DNA from: Xanthomonas sp.
GTDB lineage: Bacteria > Pseudomonadota > Gammaproteobacteria > Xanthomonadales > Xanthomonadaceae
Assembly (NCBI RefSeq): GCF_017163755.1
Contig: NZ_JAFIWC010000003.1
Coordinates: 124,001 to 188,000 of the forward strand
Reading direction: 5' to 3'
Length of the DNA stretch: 64,000 nucleotides
Shown here: piece after piece, positions 43,934 to 54,000 of the stretch
Position numbering within the stretch: the first letter of the stretch is position 1
How the letters are laid out: the number at the start of each line of letters is the position of its first letter
Notes under the pieces: generated by a model
Told to the model about the DNA's origin: nothing
Database searches by the model: none
Seen by the model: the letters and a program-made list of their open reading frames with translations, nothing else
Position numbers and translations under genes: made by a program

Positions 43934-46864
43934 ATGCGGCACCCCAATCCGGTCATGTCCGCCAGTCGCGCGCGCCCCCTGGCGCTGCGCAGCGTCCTGG
44001 CCTGCGCCATCGTCGCTTCGCTGGGCAGCGGCACCGCGCTGGCGCAACAGGCCGCGCCGGCGGCGCAGGCCCCGGACGCCGGCCAGGCCGCAGCGCCGGC
44101 CGCCGGCGCCACCACCCTGGACCAGGTCCAGGTCACCGGCATCCGCGGTTCGATCCAGTCCTCGATCAACAAGAAGCGCGACGACACGGTGGTGTCGGAC
44201 GTGCTGTCGGCCGAAGACATCGGCGACCTGCCGGCACCGTCGCTGGCCGACGCCATCGAGACCCTGACCGGCGCGGCGTCCACTCGCGACAAGACCGGCG
44301 CATCGGAAATCTCGATCCGCGGCCTGGGCGCGTTCCTGAGCAGCACCAACTTCAACGGCCGCGAGATCACCAACGGCAGCGGCGACCGCTCGGTGAACTT
44401 CAACATGTTCCCGGCCGAGTTGATCAACACCGTGGCGATCTACAAGACCCAGCGCGCGGACCTGATCGAGGGCGGCGTGGCCGGCACCATCGGCCTGGAG
44501 ACGGTCAAGCCGCTGGACTACGGCAAGCAGGCGATCCAGCTCGACGGCCGCGGCAGCTGGGCCGAGTACGACAGCAAGTACCGCGACAAGGACGGCATCG
44601 GCTGGCGCGGCACGGCCAGCTACGTGGACCAGTTCGAACTGGCCAGCGGCGGCAAGCTCGGCGTGTCGATCGGCCTGCAGGCGCTGGACGGCACCGACCC
44701 GGAAGAGAGCATGACCAGCGGCTCGACCTGGTACGCCTGCGACGGCACCCAGAACGTGACCAACGCCAACTGCGCCGAAGTGGACGCCGACGCCGTCGCC
44801 AACGGCGCGCCGTACTACCTGGTGCCGAGCAGCCGCATCTACCGGCTCAAGCAGGAGCGCAACGACCGCCAGTCCGAGTTCGCCGCGGTGCAGTGGAAGC
44901 CCAACGACCTGCTCGAGGTCAACGTCGACTACGAACACACCGACCGCAACTGGCACGAGACGCGCTCGGACCTGAGCCTGTCCAACACCCGCCGCGGCAT
45001 CGTCAACCGGCAGGTCGACGACAATGGCGTGCTGCGCAGCTACTCCGGCAACACCTCGATCGACTCCACCTCCACGCTGTACGACCGCAACGAGGAATAC
45101 ACCGGTGGCGGGGTGAACATCATCCTGCGCCCCAGCGTGGCCTGGGAGATCTCCACCGACCTGTCGTACTCGCACACCCTGCGCCAGGACACCCAGCGCA
45201 TGACCCGCCTGCGCGCCAACGCGCGCGACGTGAACAACGCCGTGGTGCCGGGCATCAGCAGCGGCACCACCGGCTACGTCAACTACGACTGGGCCGACCG
45301 CGGCGACGTGCCGAGCATCGCGCTCAACCCGGCGTTCGACGTCAACGACTGGGACGCCTACACCGGCGCGGCGCGCGTCACCTCCGAGGAGGAGGAGAAC
45401 GAGCACAGCATCCGCGCCGGACGCTTCGACGTCAGCTACCTGCCCGAGGACGGCTTCCTGACCAAGGTCAAGTTCGGCCTGCGCGCCAGCCAGGCCGACT
45501 ACACCTACTTCGACAACACCATCACCACCGACATCAACGCCACCGGCGCCGGGCGCGCGCAGATCATCGCCGCCAACCAGGCCTGCCGCGCGCCGTTCCC
45601 GCAGGACGACTTCCTCGACGCGGCCAGCGGCAACACCATCTCCAGCTGGGCCTACTTCGATCCGGGCTGCCTGTACGAGGCGTTCCGCGGCAGCAGCGAC
45701 ACCGGCGTGGACCCGAACTACATGGATCCGAACAACGTCGACGTGGTGGAGAAGACCAGGGCGCTGTTCCTGATGGCCGACTTCCGCAGCGAGCTGTGGG
45801 GCCTGCCGGTGTCCGGCAACATGGGCGTACGCTGGGTCAAGACCGACGTGCGTTCGCAGGGCGTGCGCGCCGACCTGGACCTGGTCGACAACGGCGCCGG
45901 CACCATCCGCCTGCAGCCCACCGGCACCTACCAGACCCTGGTCAGCAAGGCCAGCAACGACAAGCTGCTGCCCAGCGTCAACGCCGCCTTCGAGCTGCGC
46001 GATGACCTGCTGCTGCGCCTGGGCGCCTACCGCGCGATGTCGCGTCCGGACATCTCCGCGCTGGGCTCGGGCCGCAACGTGAACCTCACCGGCACCGAGA
46101 ACTTCACCAGCCTGGAAGAGGCCCTGGCCGGCATCACCGCCACCGGCAACCCGCAGACCAAGCCGCTGATGTCGTGGAACGGCGACGTGTCGCTGGAGTG
46201 GTATCCGAACGAGGACACGCTGCTGGCCGGCGCGCTGTACTGGAAGCAGTTCAACGGCGGCACCGAGACCGCGCTGTTCGACGAGACCTTCGTCGTCGAC
46301 GGCCAGAGCGTCACCGTGCCGGTGCCGCGCCAGGTGACCACCGACGAGAACAGCACGCTGACCGGCTTCGAGCTCAGCGCCGCGCACCGCTTCTCCTACC
46401 TGCCCAAGCCGCTGGACGGGCTCGGCTTCAAGCTCAGCTACAACTACGCCGACACCGACTACGAAACCCAGGACCCGCGCCTGGGCGAGCAGGTCGACTC
46501 CACCGGCGCGGTGATCCCGGCCATCGTCGATCCGGCCGGGCTGAGCGGCTTCTCGCGCCACGTGCTGTCCGGCTCGCTGTACTGGGAGCTGGGCCGCTTC
46601 GACATGCAGGCCATCGGCAAGTTCCGCTCCAAGTACTACCAGGACTTCACCGGCAACACCGCGCAGCAGAACCGCTACTACGGCGACAACACCAGCGTGG
46701 ATTTCCGCGCCCGCTACCGGGTCACCAAGAACCTGTCGTTCTCGCTGGAGCTGATGAACCTGACCAACGAGCCGCGCGTGGCCTACCAGCCCATCTACGG
46801 CAACTTCCGCGAGTACGTGACCTACGGGCGGCGTGCGTATTTGGGTGTACGATACAAGTTCTGA
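43934..46864 (+). CDS. TonB-dependent outer-membrane receptor, alginate locus
   Basis: A 976-residue SusC-like/FecA-group receptor that should take up alginate oligosaccharides across the outer membrane using TonB energy. A signal peptide ends ALAQ. The TonB-box-like region TLDQVQVTG leads to the plug (GDLPAPSLADAIETLTGAAS, SIRGLGAFLSSTNFNGREI, NMFPAELINTVAIYKT). The 22-strand barrel ends in the classical aromatic C-terminus LGVRYKF. This plug architecture matches xanthomonad carbohydrate receptors. The ATG follows GGAGGAGAGA. It is divergent from the lyase operon and followed by its own terminator and the GntR gene. Confidence 0.93.
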   Translation: MRHPNPVMSASRARPLALRSVLACAIVASLGSGTALAQQAAPAAQAPDAGQAAAPAAGATTLDQVQVTGIRGSIQSSINKKRDDTVVSDVLSAEDIGDLPAPSLADAIETLTGAASTRDKTGASEISIRGLGAFLSSTNFNGREITNGSGDRSVNFNMFPAELINTVAIYKTQRADLIEGGVAGTIGLETVKPLDYGKQAIQLDGRGSWAEYDSKYRDKDGIGWRGTASYVDQFELASGGKLGVSIGLQALDGTDPEESMTSGSTWYACDGTQNVTNANCAEVDADAVANGAPYYLVPSSRIYRLKQERNDRQSEFAAVQWKPNDLLEVNVDYEHTDRNWHETRSDLSLSNTRRGIVNRQVDDNGVLRSYSGNTSIDSTSTLYDRNEEYTGGGVNIILRPSVAWEISTDLSYSHTLRQDTQRMTRLRANARDVNNAVVPGISSGTTGYVNYDWADRGDVPSIALNPAFDVNDWDAYTGAARVTSEEEENEHSIRAGRFDVSYLPEDGFLTKVKFGLRASQADYTYFDNTITTDINATGAGRAQIIAANQACRAPFPQDDFLDAASGNTISSWAYFDPGCLYEAFRGSSDTGVDPNYMDPNNVDVVEKTRALFLMADFRSELWGLPVSGNMGVRWVKTDVRSQGVRADLDLVDNGAGTIRLQPTGTYQTLVSKASNDKLLPSVNAAFELRDDLLLRLGAYRAMSRPDISALGSGRNVNLTGTENFTSLEEALAGITATGNPQTKPLMSWNGDVSLEWYPNEDTLLAGALYWKQFNGGTETALFDETFVVDGQSVTVPVPRQVTTDENSTLTGFELSAAHRFSYLPKPLDGLGFKLSYNYADTDYETQDPRLGEQVDSTGAVIPAIVDPAGLSGFSRHVLSGSLYWELGRFDMQAIGKFRSKYYQDFTGNTAQQNRYYGDNTSVDFRARYRVTKNLSFSLELMNLTNEPRVAYQPIYGNFREYVTYGRRAYLGVRYKF

Positions 46865-46871
46865 AACGCAG

Positions 46872-46900
46872 CGGCGCGGCCCCCGGACCGCGCCGTTTTT
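46872..46900 (+). terminator. Intrinsic terminator after the TonB receptor gene
   Basis: Stem CGGCGCGG/CCGCGCCG (46872-46879 with 46888-46895) with an 8-nt loop and TTTTT directly after it, 8 nt beyond the stop codon. It would separate or attenuate transcription into the regulator gene. Confidence 0.85.
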
Positions 46901-46969
46901 CGAGCCGGATCAGACCCGGGCCAGGCGCCCCAGGGCTGATGCGGAACACACCAGACGGGTCCTGCTCGA

Positions 46970-47713
46970 ATGTCCGAAAACCGCCTCTACCAGTCCATCG
47001 CCGCCAAGATCCTGTCGCTGATCGAATCGGGCGAGTTCCCGACCGGTTCGCGCCTGCCGGGCGAACGCGACCTGGCCGAGCGCTTCGGCGTGAGCCGGGT
47101 GACCATCCGCGAGGCCGAGATCGCGCTGGAGGCGCAGGGCTGGATCGCGATCAAGACCGGGTCGGGCGTGTACGTGCGGCCGCGGCCGATCGATGCGCAG
47201 GGCGCGCTGCCAGACGTCAGCGCCTTCGACCTGACCGCCGCGCGCACGGTGATCGAGGCCGAGGCGGCGGCGCTGGCCGCCGGCCGCCTGACCGATGCGG
47301 ACATCGACGAACTGCAGGCGCTGGTCACCGCGATGTCCGACCCCACCGCGACCGAAGAAATGGCCGGCGAATACGACCGCCGTTTCCACCTGGCGATCGC
47401 GCGCATGTCCGGCAACCCGGTGGTGGAGTACTGCATCCACCTGATCTGGCGCATGCGCAACGAACTGCCGCGGGTGCGCCAGGTCTACGCCCATGTCTGC
47501 CACCAGGACGACCACGCGCGTACCGACGAGCACGCCGCGATCCTGCAGGCGCTCAGGACCCGCGACCCGGCCAAGGCGCGCAACGCGATGCGCAACCATT
47601 TCCAGCGCCTGTTCGAATCGATGCTGGAGGCCACCGAGAACCAGGCGCTGGCCGAGATCCGCCGCCGCACCCAGCAGGACCGCGAGCGCTTCCTGGCCAC
47701 CACGCGGATCTGA
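46970..47713 (+). CDS. GntR-family (FadR/FCD) transcriptional regulator of the alginate locus
   Basis: A 247-residue regulator. The winged helix-turn-helix spans about residues 10-70 (FPTGSRLPGERDLAERFGVSRVTIREAEIALEAQGWI, KTGSGVYV). The C-terminal all-helical FCD domain includes the metal/ligand histidines of FADR-type proteins (RRFHLAIARMSGNP, H in VCHQDDHARTDEHAAIL, RNHFQRLF). It is probably a repressor released by a uronate intermediate such as DEH or KDG, and its likely targets are the ACCAAT inverted repeats at 43821-43865. The ATG at 46970 lacks a strong Shine-Dalgarno sequence. Confidence 0.88.
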   Translation: MSENRLYQSIAAKILSLIESGEFPTGSRLPGERDLAERFGVSRVTIREAEIALEAQGWIAIKTGSGVYVRPRPIDAQGALPDVSAFDLTAARTVIEAEAAALAAGRLTDADIDELQALVTAMSDPTATEEMAGEYDRRFHLAIARMSGNPVVEYCIHLIWRMRNELPRVRQVYAHVCHQDDHARTDEHAAILQALRTRDPAKARNAMRNHFQRLFESMLEATENQALAEIRRRTQQDRERFLATTRI

Positions 47714-48099
47714 ACCGGCGGGCGAGGGCGCGCGGCACTTCCGCTCATCCCGTCGCCGGCACCTGCGCCTTGCCAGCGCACTGCGCCGTTCGCCGGTGGC
47801 TGGTGCATGCAGCATCTTGCGGCTGGCTTCGGCCAGCGTTTCTCGCATCGGGTTTGCGCAATTCCGCCGTCACGGCGACTGCGCGAGCGGCCTGGCGCCA
47901 CTGCGCCATGCGCATGCTGAACGGGCAGGCTTTTGCCGGCGCCGGCCGCAGCGTCAACCGCAGGGCGGGTGCGTGCCGGTCGCGCGCCGACACCCGGCCC
48001 GTCGCGGGGCTCGAACCGGCTGCCGTGTTCACGCTTAGCGGCGCCGCCGGCTGCTATGCCTGACGCCCTGCGGGCTCTGTGGCCTGCCCTGGATTCCCG
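47714..48099. other. Gene-free gap, 386 bp
   Basis: Frames in this gap have no Shine-Dalgarno site, domain or hydrophobic pattern, and no repeats or terminators were noticed. It presumably holds the promoter of the glucan synthase gene. Confidence 0.5.
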
Positions 48100-51000
48100 A
48101 TGACTTCCCACTGGCGCGCGCTGCGCCGACGGCTGCTTCCTTATCGGCGCAGCCTGCTCGGCCTGCGCACGAGCTTGCTGCGCCACCGCCGCCAACGGCT
48201 GCATGCCGAAGAACCGCTGCGTGCGCAGCTGCTCAATGCCGAACAGATGGCGCTGCACGGCCAGGCGCTGGCGCGCGTGCACCGCGTGCGCAGCGGACGC
48301 AGTCCGGAAGCGTTGCTGGCGCGGCTGAAGCAGAACGAGGACATGCTGCGCGACGCGCTGGCGATGCTGGCGGGCATGGTCCGCGACGACGTGCGCATCA
48401 CCCCGGCCGGGGAGTGGCTGCTGGACAACTTCTACCTGGTCGAAGAGCAGATCCATACCGCGCGCCGCCATTTGCCCACCGGCTACAGCCGGCAGCTGCC
48501 GGCGCTGGCGCAGGGGCCGTCGATCGGGCTGCCGCGCGTGTATGCGCTGTCGATGGACGCCATCGCCCACGGCGACGGCCGCATCGACGCCGACACCACC
48601 AGCCGCTTCGTCGCCGCCTACCAGACGGTGACGCCGCTCAAGCTCGGCGAGCTGTGGGCGATCCCGATCATGCTGCGCCTGGGCCTGCTGGAGAACCTGC
48701 GGCGGGTCGCGGCGCGGGTGATGCGCGACGGCATCGACCATCGCCTGGCCAGCGACTGGGCCGACCGGCTCAACACCACCGCCGCGCAGGATCCCAAGAG
48801 CGTGGTGCTGGTGGTGGCGGACATGGCGCGCTCGCAGCCGCCGCTGTCCGGCGCCTTCGTCGCCGAACTGGTGCGCGGGCTGCACGGCCGCGGCGGCGTG
48901 CTGGCGATGCCGGTGACCTGGGTCGAGCAGTGGCTGGCCGACAGCGGCCACCGCGTCGATGAACTGGTGCACGCCGAAAGCCAGCAGCAGGCCGCCGACC
49001 AGGTGTCGATCAGCAACAGCATCGCCAGCCTGCGCTTCCTGGCCACGATGGACTGGCGCGACTTCGTCGAAGAGCTGAGCGTGGTCGAACGGCACCTGCG
49101 CCAGGACCCGCACGGCACCTACGCGCAGATGGATTTCCATACCCGCGACAGCTACCGGCACAGCGTCGAACTGCTGGCGCGGCGCAGCGGCGCGGCGGAG
49201 TCGGCGGTGGCCGAGTGCGCGGTGCGGCTGGCGCAGGCCGCGGCCGGCGACGATGGCCGCCACGTCGGCTACTACCTGGTCGACGACGGCCTGCCCGAGT
49301 TGCAGGCGGCGATCGCCACGCTGCCGCAGGCGCGGCGCAAGCCGCGGGTGGCGGTGCGCACGCTGCCGCTGGCGGCGTACCTGGCGCCGATCGCGGCGAT
49401 CGCCGCGATCGGCAGCGGGATGCTGCTGCGCCAGCTGCAGGGCCTGCCGCAGGCCGCGCCGTGGTGGCTGTGGGCGAGCACCGCGCTGCTCGGCGCAGTG
49501 GTGTTCAGCGAGCTCGGCATCGCCCTGGTCAACTGGGCGGCGACGATGCTGGTGCCGCCGCGCACGCTGCCGCGGATGGACTTCAGCAAGGGCCTGCCGG
49601 CGGCCTCGCGCACGCTGGTGGTGGTGCCGAGCATGCTCAGCGATACCGCCACCGTGGACGAACTGGTGGAGTCGCTGGAGGTGCGCTTTCTGGCCAACCG
49701 CGACCCGCAGCTGCATTTCGCGCTGCTGACCGATTTCCTGGACGCCGCGCAGGCGACGCTGCCCACCGATGCGGCGCTGCTGGACCATGCCGCGCACCAC
49801 ATCGTGCGCCTCAACCAGCGCTATGCGCCGGAGAGCGGCGACCGTTTCTTCCTGCTGCACCGCCCGCGGCTGTGGAATGCCGGCGAGCGCGCGTGGATCG
49901 GCTACGAGCGCAAGCGCGGCAAGCTGGCGGCGCTGAACCGGCTGCTGCGCGGCGGCGCGGTCGAGGCCGATTTCAGCGAGGTGATCGGCGCGGTCCAGGC
50001 GCTGGCGCAGGTGCGCTACGTGATCACCCTGGACGCGGACACGCGGCTGCCGCGCGACGCGGCGCGCGAGTTCGTCGCCACGCTGGCGCATCCGCTCAAC
50101 GCCGCGCGCATCGACCCGCGGCAGGGCCGCGTCACCCGCGGCTACGGCATCCTGCAGCCGAGCGTCGGCAGCAGCATGAGCGGGCACCGCGTCACCCGCT
50201 ATGCGCGCCTGTTCGGCAGCGAGCCGGGCATCGATCCGTACACGCGCACGGTGTCGGACGTCTACCAGGACCTGTTCGGCGAAGGCTCCTTCGTCGGCAA
50301 GGGCATCTACGACGTGGACGCCTTCGAGCACACGCTCGCGGGCCGTTTCCCCGACAACCGCATCCTCAGCCACGACCTGCTGGAAGGCTGCTACGCGCGC
50401 GCCGGGCTGGTCAGCGACGTGCGCCTGTTCGAGGATTACCCCTCGCGCTACGCGGTGGACGTCAAGCGCCGCACGCGCTGGATCCGCGGCGACTGGCAGC
50501 TGCTGCCGTGGCTGTTGCCGTGGGTGCCGGGGCCGCAGGGCGGCTACCGGCGCAACACCCTGTCGGTGCTATCGCGCGGCAAGCTGCTGGACAACCTGCG
50601 CCGCAGCCTGGTGCCGATCGCCGGCACCGCGCTGCTGGTGCTGGGCTGGGCCTGGCTGCCGCGGCCGGCGGCATGGACCGCGTGGCTGCTGGGCCTGTTC
50701 GTGCTGCCGGTGCTGGTGCCGGCCCTGCACAACCTAGTCGCCAAGCCGCTGGACATGGGCTGGCGCCTGCACCTGAGCGCATTGGGCAGGGCGCTCGGGG
50801 CGCAGCTGCAGCGCGCGGCGGTTTCGCTGGCATGCCTGCCGTACGAGGCCGGCTACAGCGCGCTGGCGATCGCGCGCACGCTGTGGCGCATGGCGCTCAG
50901 CCGGCGCAGGCTGCTGCAATGGCACGCGTCCAGCGAGGTCGAGCGTGCGCTCGGCCGCGGCGGCGCCGCCGAACTGGGGCACATGGCGCCGGCCGCGCTG

Positions 51001-54000
51001 TTCGCGGTGGCCACGCTGGCGCTGCTGGCGTGGCGGCAGCCCTCGGCCTTGTGGGTGGCCGCGCCGGTGCTGGCGCTGTGGCTGGCCTCGCCGGCGCTGA
51101 TGGCATGGATGGGGCATGCCGGCGCGCCGCGCCGCTCGCAGCTGTCGCTGCCGCAGCGCGCGTTCCTGGGGCGGCTGGCGCGGCGCACCTGGGCGTTCTT
51201 CGAAGTGCACCTGCGCGAGGAGGATCACTGGCTGCCGCCGGACAACGTGCAGGAGCATCCGCAGCTGGTGGTGGCGCGGCGTACCTCGCCGACCAACATC
51301 GGCCTGGCGCTGCTCGGCAACCTGGCCGCCTACGACCTGGGCTACCTGCAGGTGGAGGGCGTGATCGAGCGCACCCGGCGCACCCTGGCGACGATGGAGA
51401 CGCTGCCGCGGCACCGCGGCCACTTCTACAACTGGTACGACACCGAGACCCTGCAGCCGCTGCCGCCGGCCTATCTGTCGACGGTGGACAGCGGCAACCT
51501 CGCCGGACACCTGCTGACCCTGCGCCAGGGGCTGCTGGCGCTGTGCGACGCGCCGGTCCTGTCGCCGGCCACGTTCGACGGCCTGGCCGATACCTTGGGC
51601 GTGCTGCGCGAAGACTGCGGCGCGCCGGCGCGTGAACACACCGCGCTGGACGCGATGCTGGACAGCTTCGCCGCCGACCTGGAGGCGCTGCGCGCGCAGC
51701 CGGCGACGCTGGCGCAGGCGTGGTCGGCGCTGAGCGCGCTGGCCGCGCAGGCGACGACGATCGCCGGCCTGTGGCCGCCGTCCTCGCCCACGCTGGAAAC
51801 CCCGGCGCAGGGCCCGGCGCCGTACCGCCCGCACCTGCTGCTCGACGCGTGCACCGCGGCGCTGGACGAACTGCGCAGCTTCGCGCCGTGGATCGCCAGT
51901 CGCGCCGGCGCCGCCGCGGCGGACCCCGACGCCGACGCCGGGCGCGTGCCGACACTGCGCGAACTGGCCGCCGGCAACCCCGACGCCGACGCGGCCACGC
52001 GCGCGCGGGCGCGGATCCACCAGCTCGAGCGGCTGGCGCATGTCGCCGGGCAGCTGTCGCTGATGGAATACGGCTTCCTCTACGACCCGGCCCGGCGGCT
52101 GCTGGCGATCGGCTACAACGTCGACGAGCGGCGCCTGGACCAGGGCTATTACGACCTGCTGGCGTCGGAGGCGCGGCTGTGCAGCTTCGTCGCCATCGCC
52201 CAGGGCCAGCTGCCGCAGGAGAGCTGGTTCGCGCTGGGGCGGCTGCTCACCGAGGTCGACGGCGAGGCCACGCTGCTGTCGTGGAGCGGCTCGATGTTCG
52301 AGTACCTGATGCCGCAGCTGGTGATGCCCAGCTATGCCGACACGCTGCTCGACCAGACCATGCTGCACGCGGTCAACGCGCAGATCGCGCACGGCGCGCG
52401 GCACGGGGTGCCGTGGGGCGTGTCCGAGTCCGGCTACAACGCGGTCGATGCGCGGATGAACTACCAGTACCGCGCGTTCGGCGTGCCCGGCCTGGGCCTC
52501 AAGCGCGGCCTGGACCAGGACCTGGTGATCGCCCCGTACGCCAGCATGATGGCGCTGATGGTGGCGCCGGAAGCGGCCTGTGCCAACCTGCAACGGCTGA
52601 CCGACGAAGGGTTCGGCGGGCGTTTCGGCCTGCACGAGGCCATCGACTACACCGCCGGGCGCGTGCCGCCGGGCCAGGACCACGCGCTGATCCGCTCGTT
52701 CATGGCCCACCACCAGGGCATGGGCCTGCTGGCGCTGGACCATCTGCTGCGCGACCAGCCGATGCAGAAGCGCTTCGCCGCCGACGCCGAATTCCAGGCC
52801 ACGCTGCTGCTGCTGCAGGAGCGCATCCCGCGCGCCGGCGTGTTCCATCCGCACGAGGCCGAGGGCGCGGCGCTGCGCAGCAGCCAGGCCGAGCGCGAAG
52901 GCGAAACCCAGCTGCGGGTGTTCCGCGAACCGGGCGCGCCGCGGCCGGCGGTGCAACTGCTGTCCAACGGCCGCTACCACGGCCTGCTGACCAGCGCCGG
53001 CGGCGGCTACAGCCGGCTGCGCGACATGGCGATCACCCGCTGGCGCGAGGACGGCACCCGCGACAACTGGGGCAGCTTCTGCTATCTGCGCGACGTGGAC
53101 AGCGGCGACTACTGGTCGGCGGCGTACCAGCCCACCGCGGTGGCGGTGGACCACTACGAAGCGATCTTCTCCGACGCCAAGGCCGAGTTCCGCGGCCGCA
53201 AGCGCGGCTACGACACGCACATGGAAGTGGCGATCTCGGCCGAGGACGACATCGAACTGCGCCGGCTGCGGATCAGCAACCGTTCGCGGCATTCGCGCAC
53301 CATCGAGATCACCACCTATGCCGAAGTGGTGCTGGCGCCGGCGATCTCCGACGAGCTGCACCCGGCCTTCAGCAACCTGTTCGTGCAGACCGAGATCGAG
53401 CGCGACAAGCAGGCGTTGCTGTGCACGCGGCGGCCGCGCGCGCACGACGAAGTGCCGCCGTGGATGTTCCACCTGGTCGCGGTGCACGACGCCGACATCG
53501 GCGCGATCTCCTACGAGACCGACCGCGCGCGCTTCCTGGGCCGCGGCAACAGCGCGCGCACCCCGCGCGCGTTGACCGGCGCCGCGGCGCTGTCGGACAC
53601 CGCCGGCTCGGTGCTCGACCCGGTGGTCGCGATCCGTTGCCGCATCGTGCTGGCGCCGGAACAGACCGCGATGATCGACATGGTCTACGGCGTCGGCGGC
53701 GACCGCGCCGCGTGCGCGGCGCTGATCGACAAGTACCGCGACCGGCGCCTGGCCGACCGCGTGTTCGACCTGGCCTGGACCCACAGCCAGGTGGTGCGCC
53801 GGCAGATCAACGCCTCGCAGGCCGATGCGCAGCTGTACGAGCGCCTGGCCGGGCTGATGGTGTACGTGCATCCGTCGCTGCGCGCCGACAGCGAGCTGCA
53901 GCTGCGCAACCGTCGCGGCCAGTCCGGCCTGTGGGGGCATGCGATCTCCGGCGACCTGCCGATCGCGCTGCTGCAGATCGGCGACGCCGACAACATCGAG

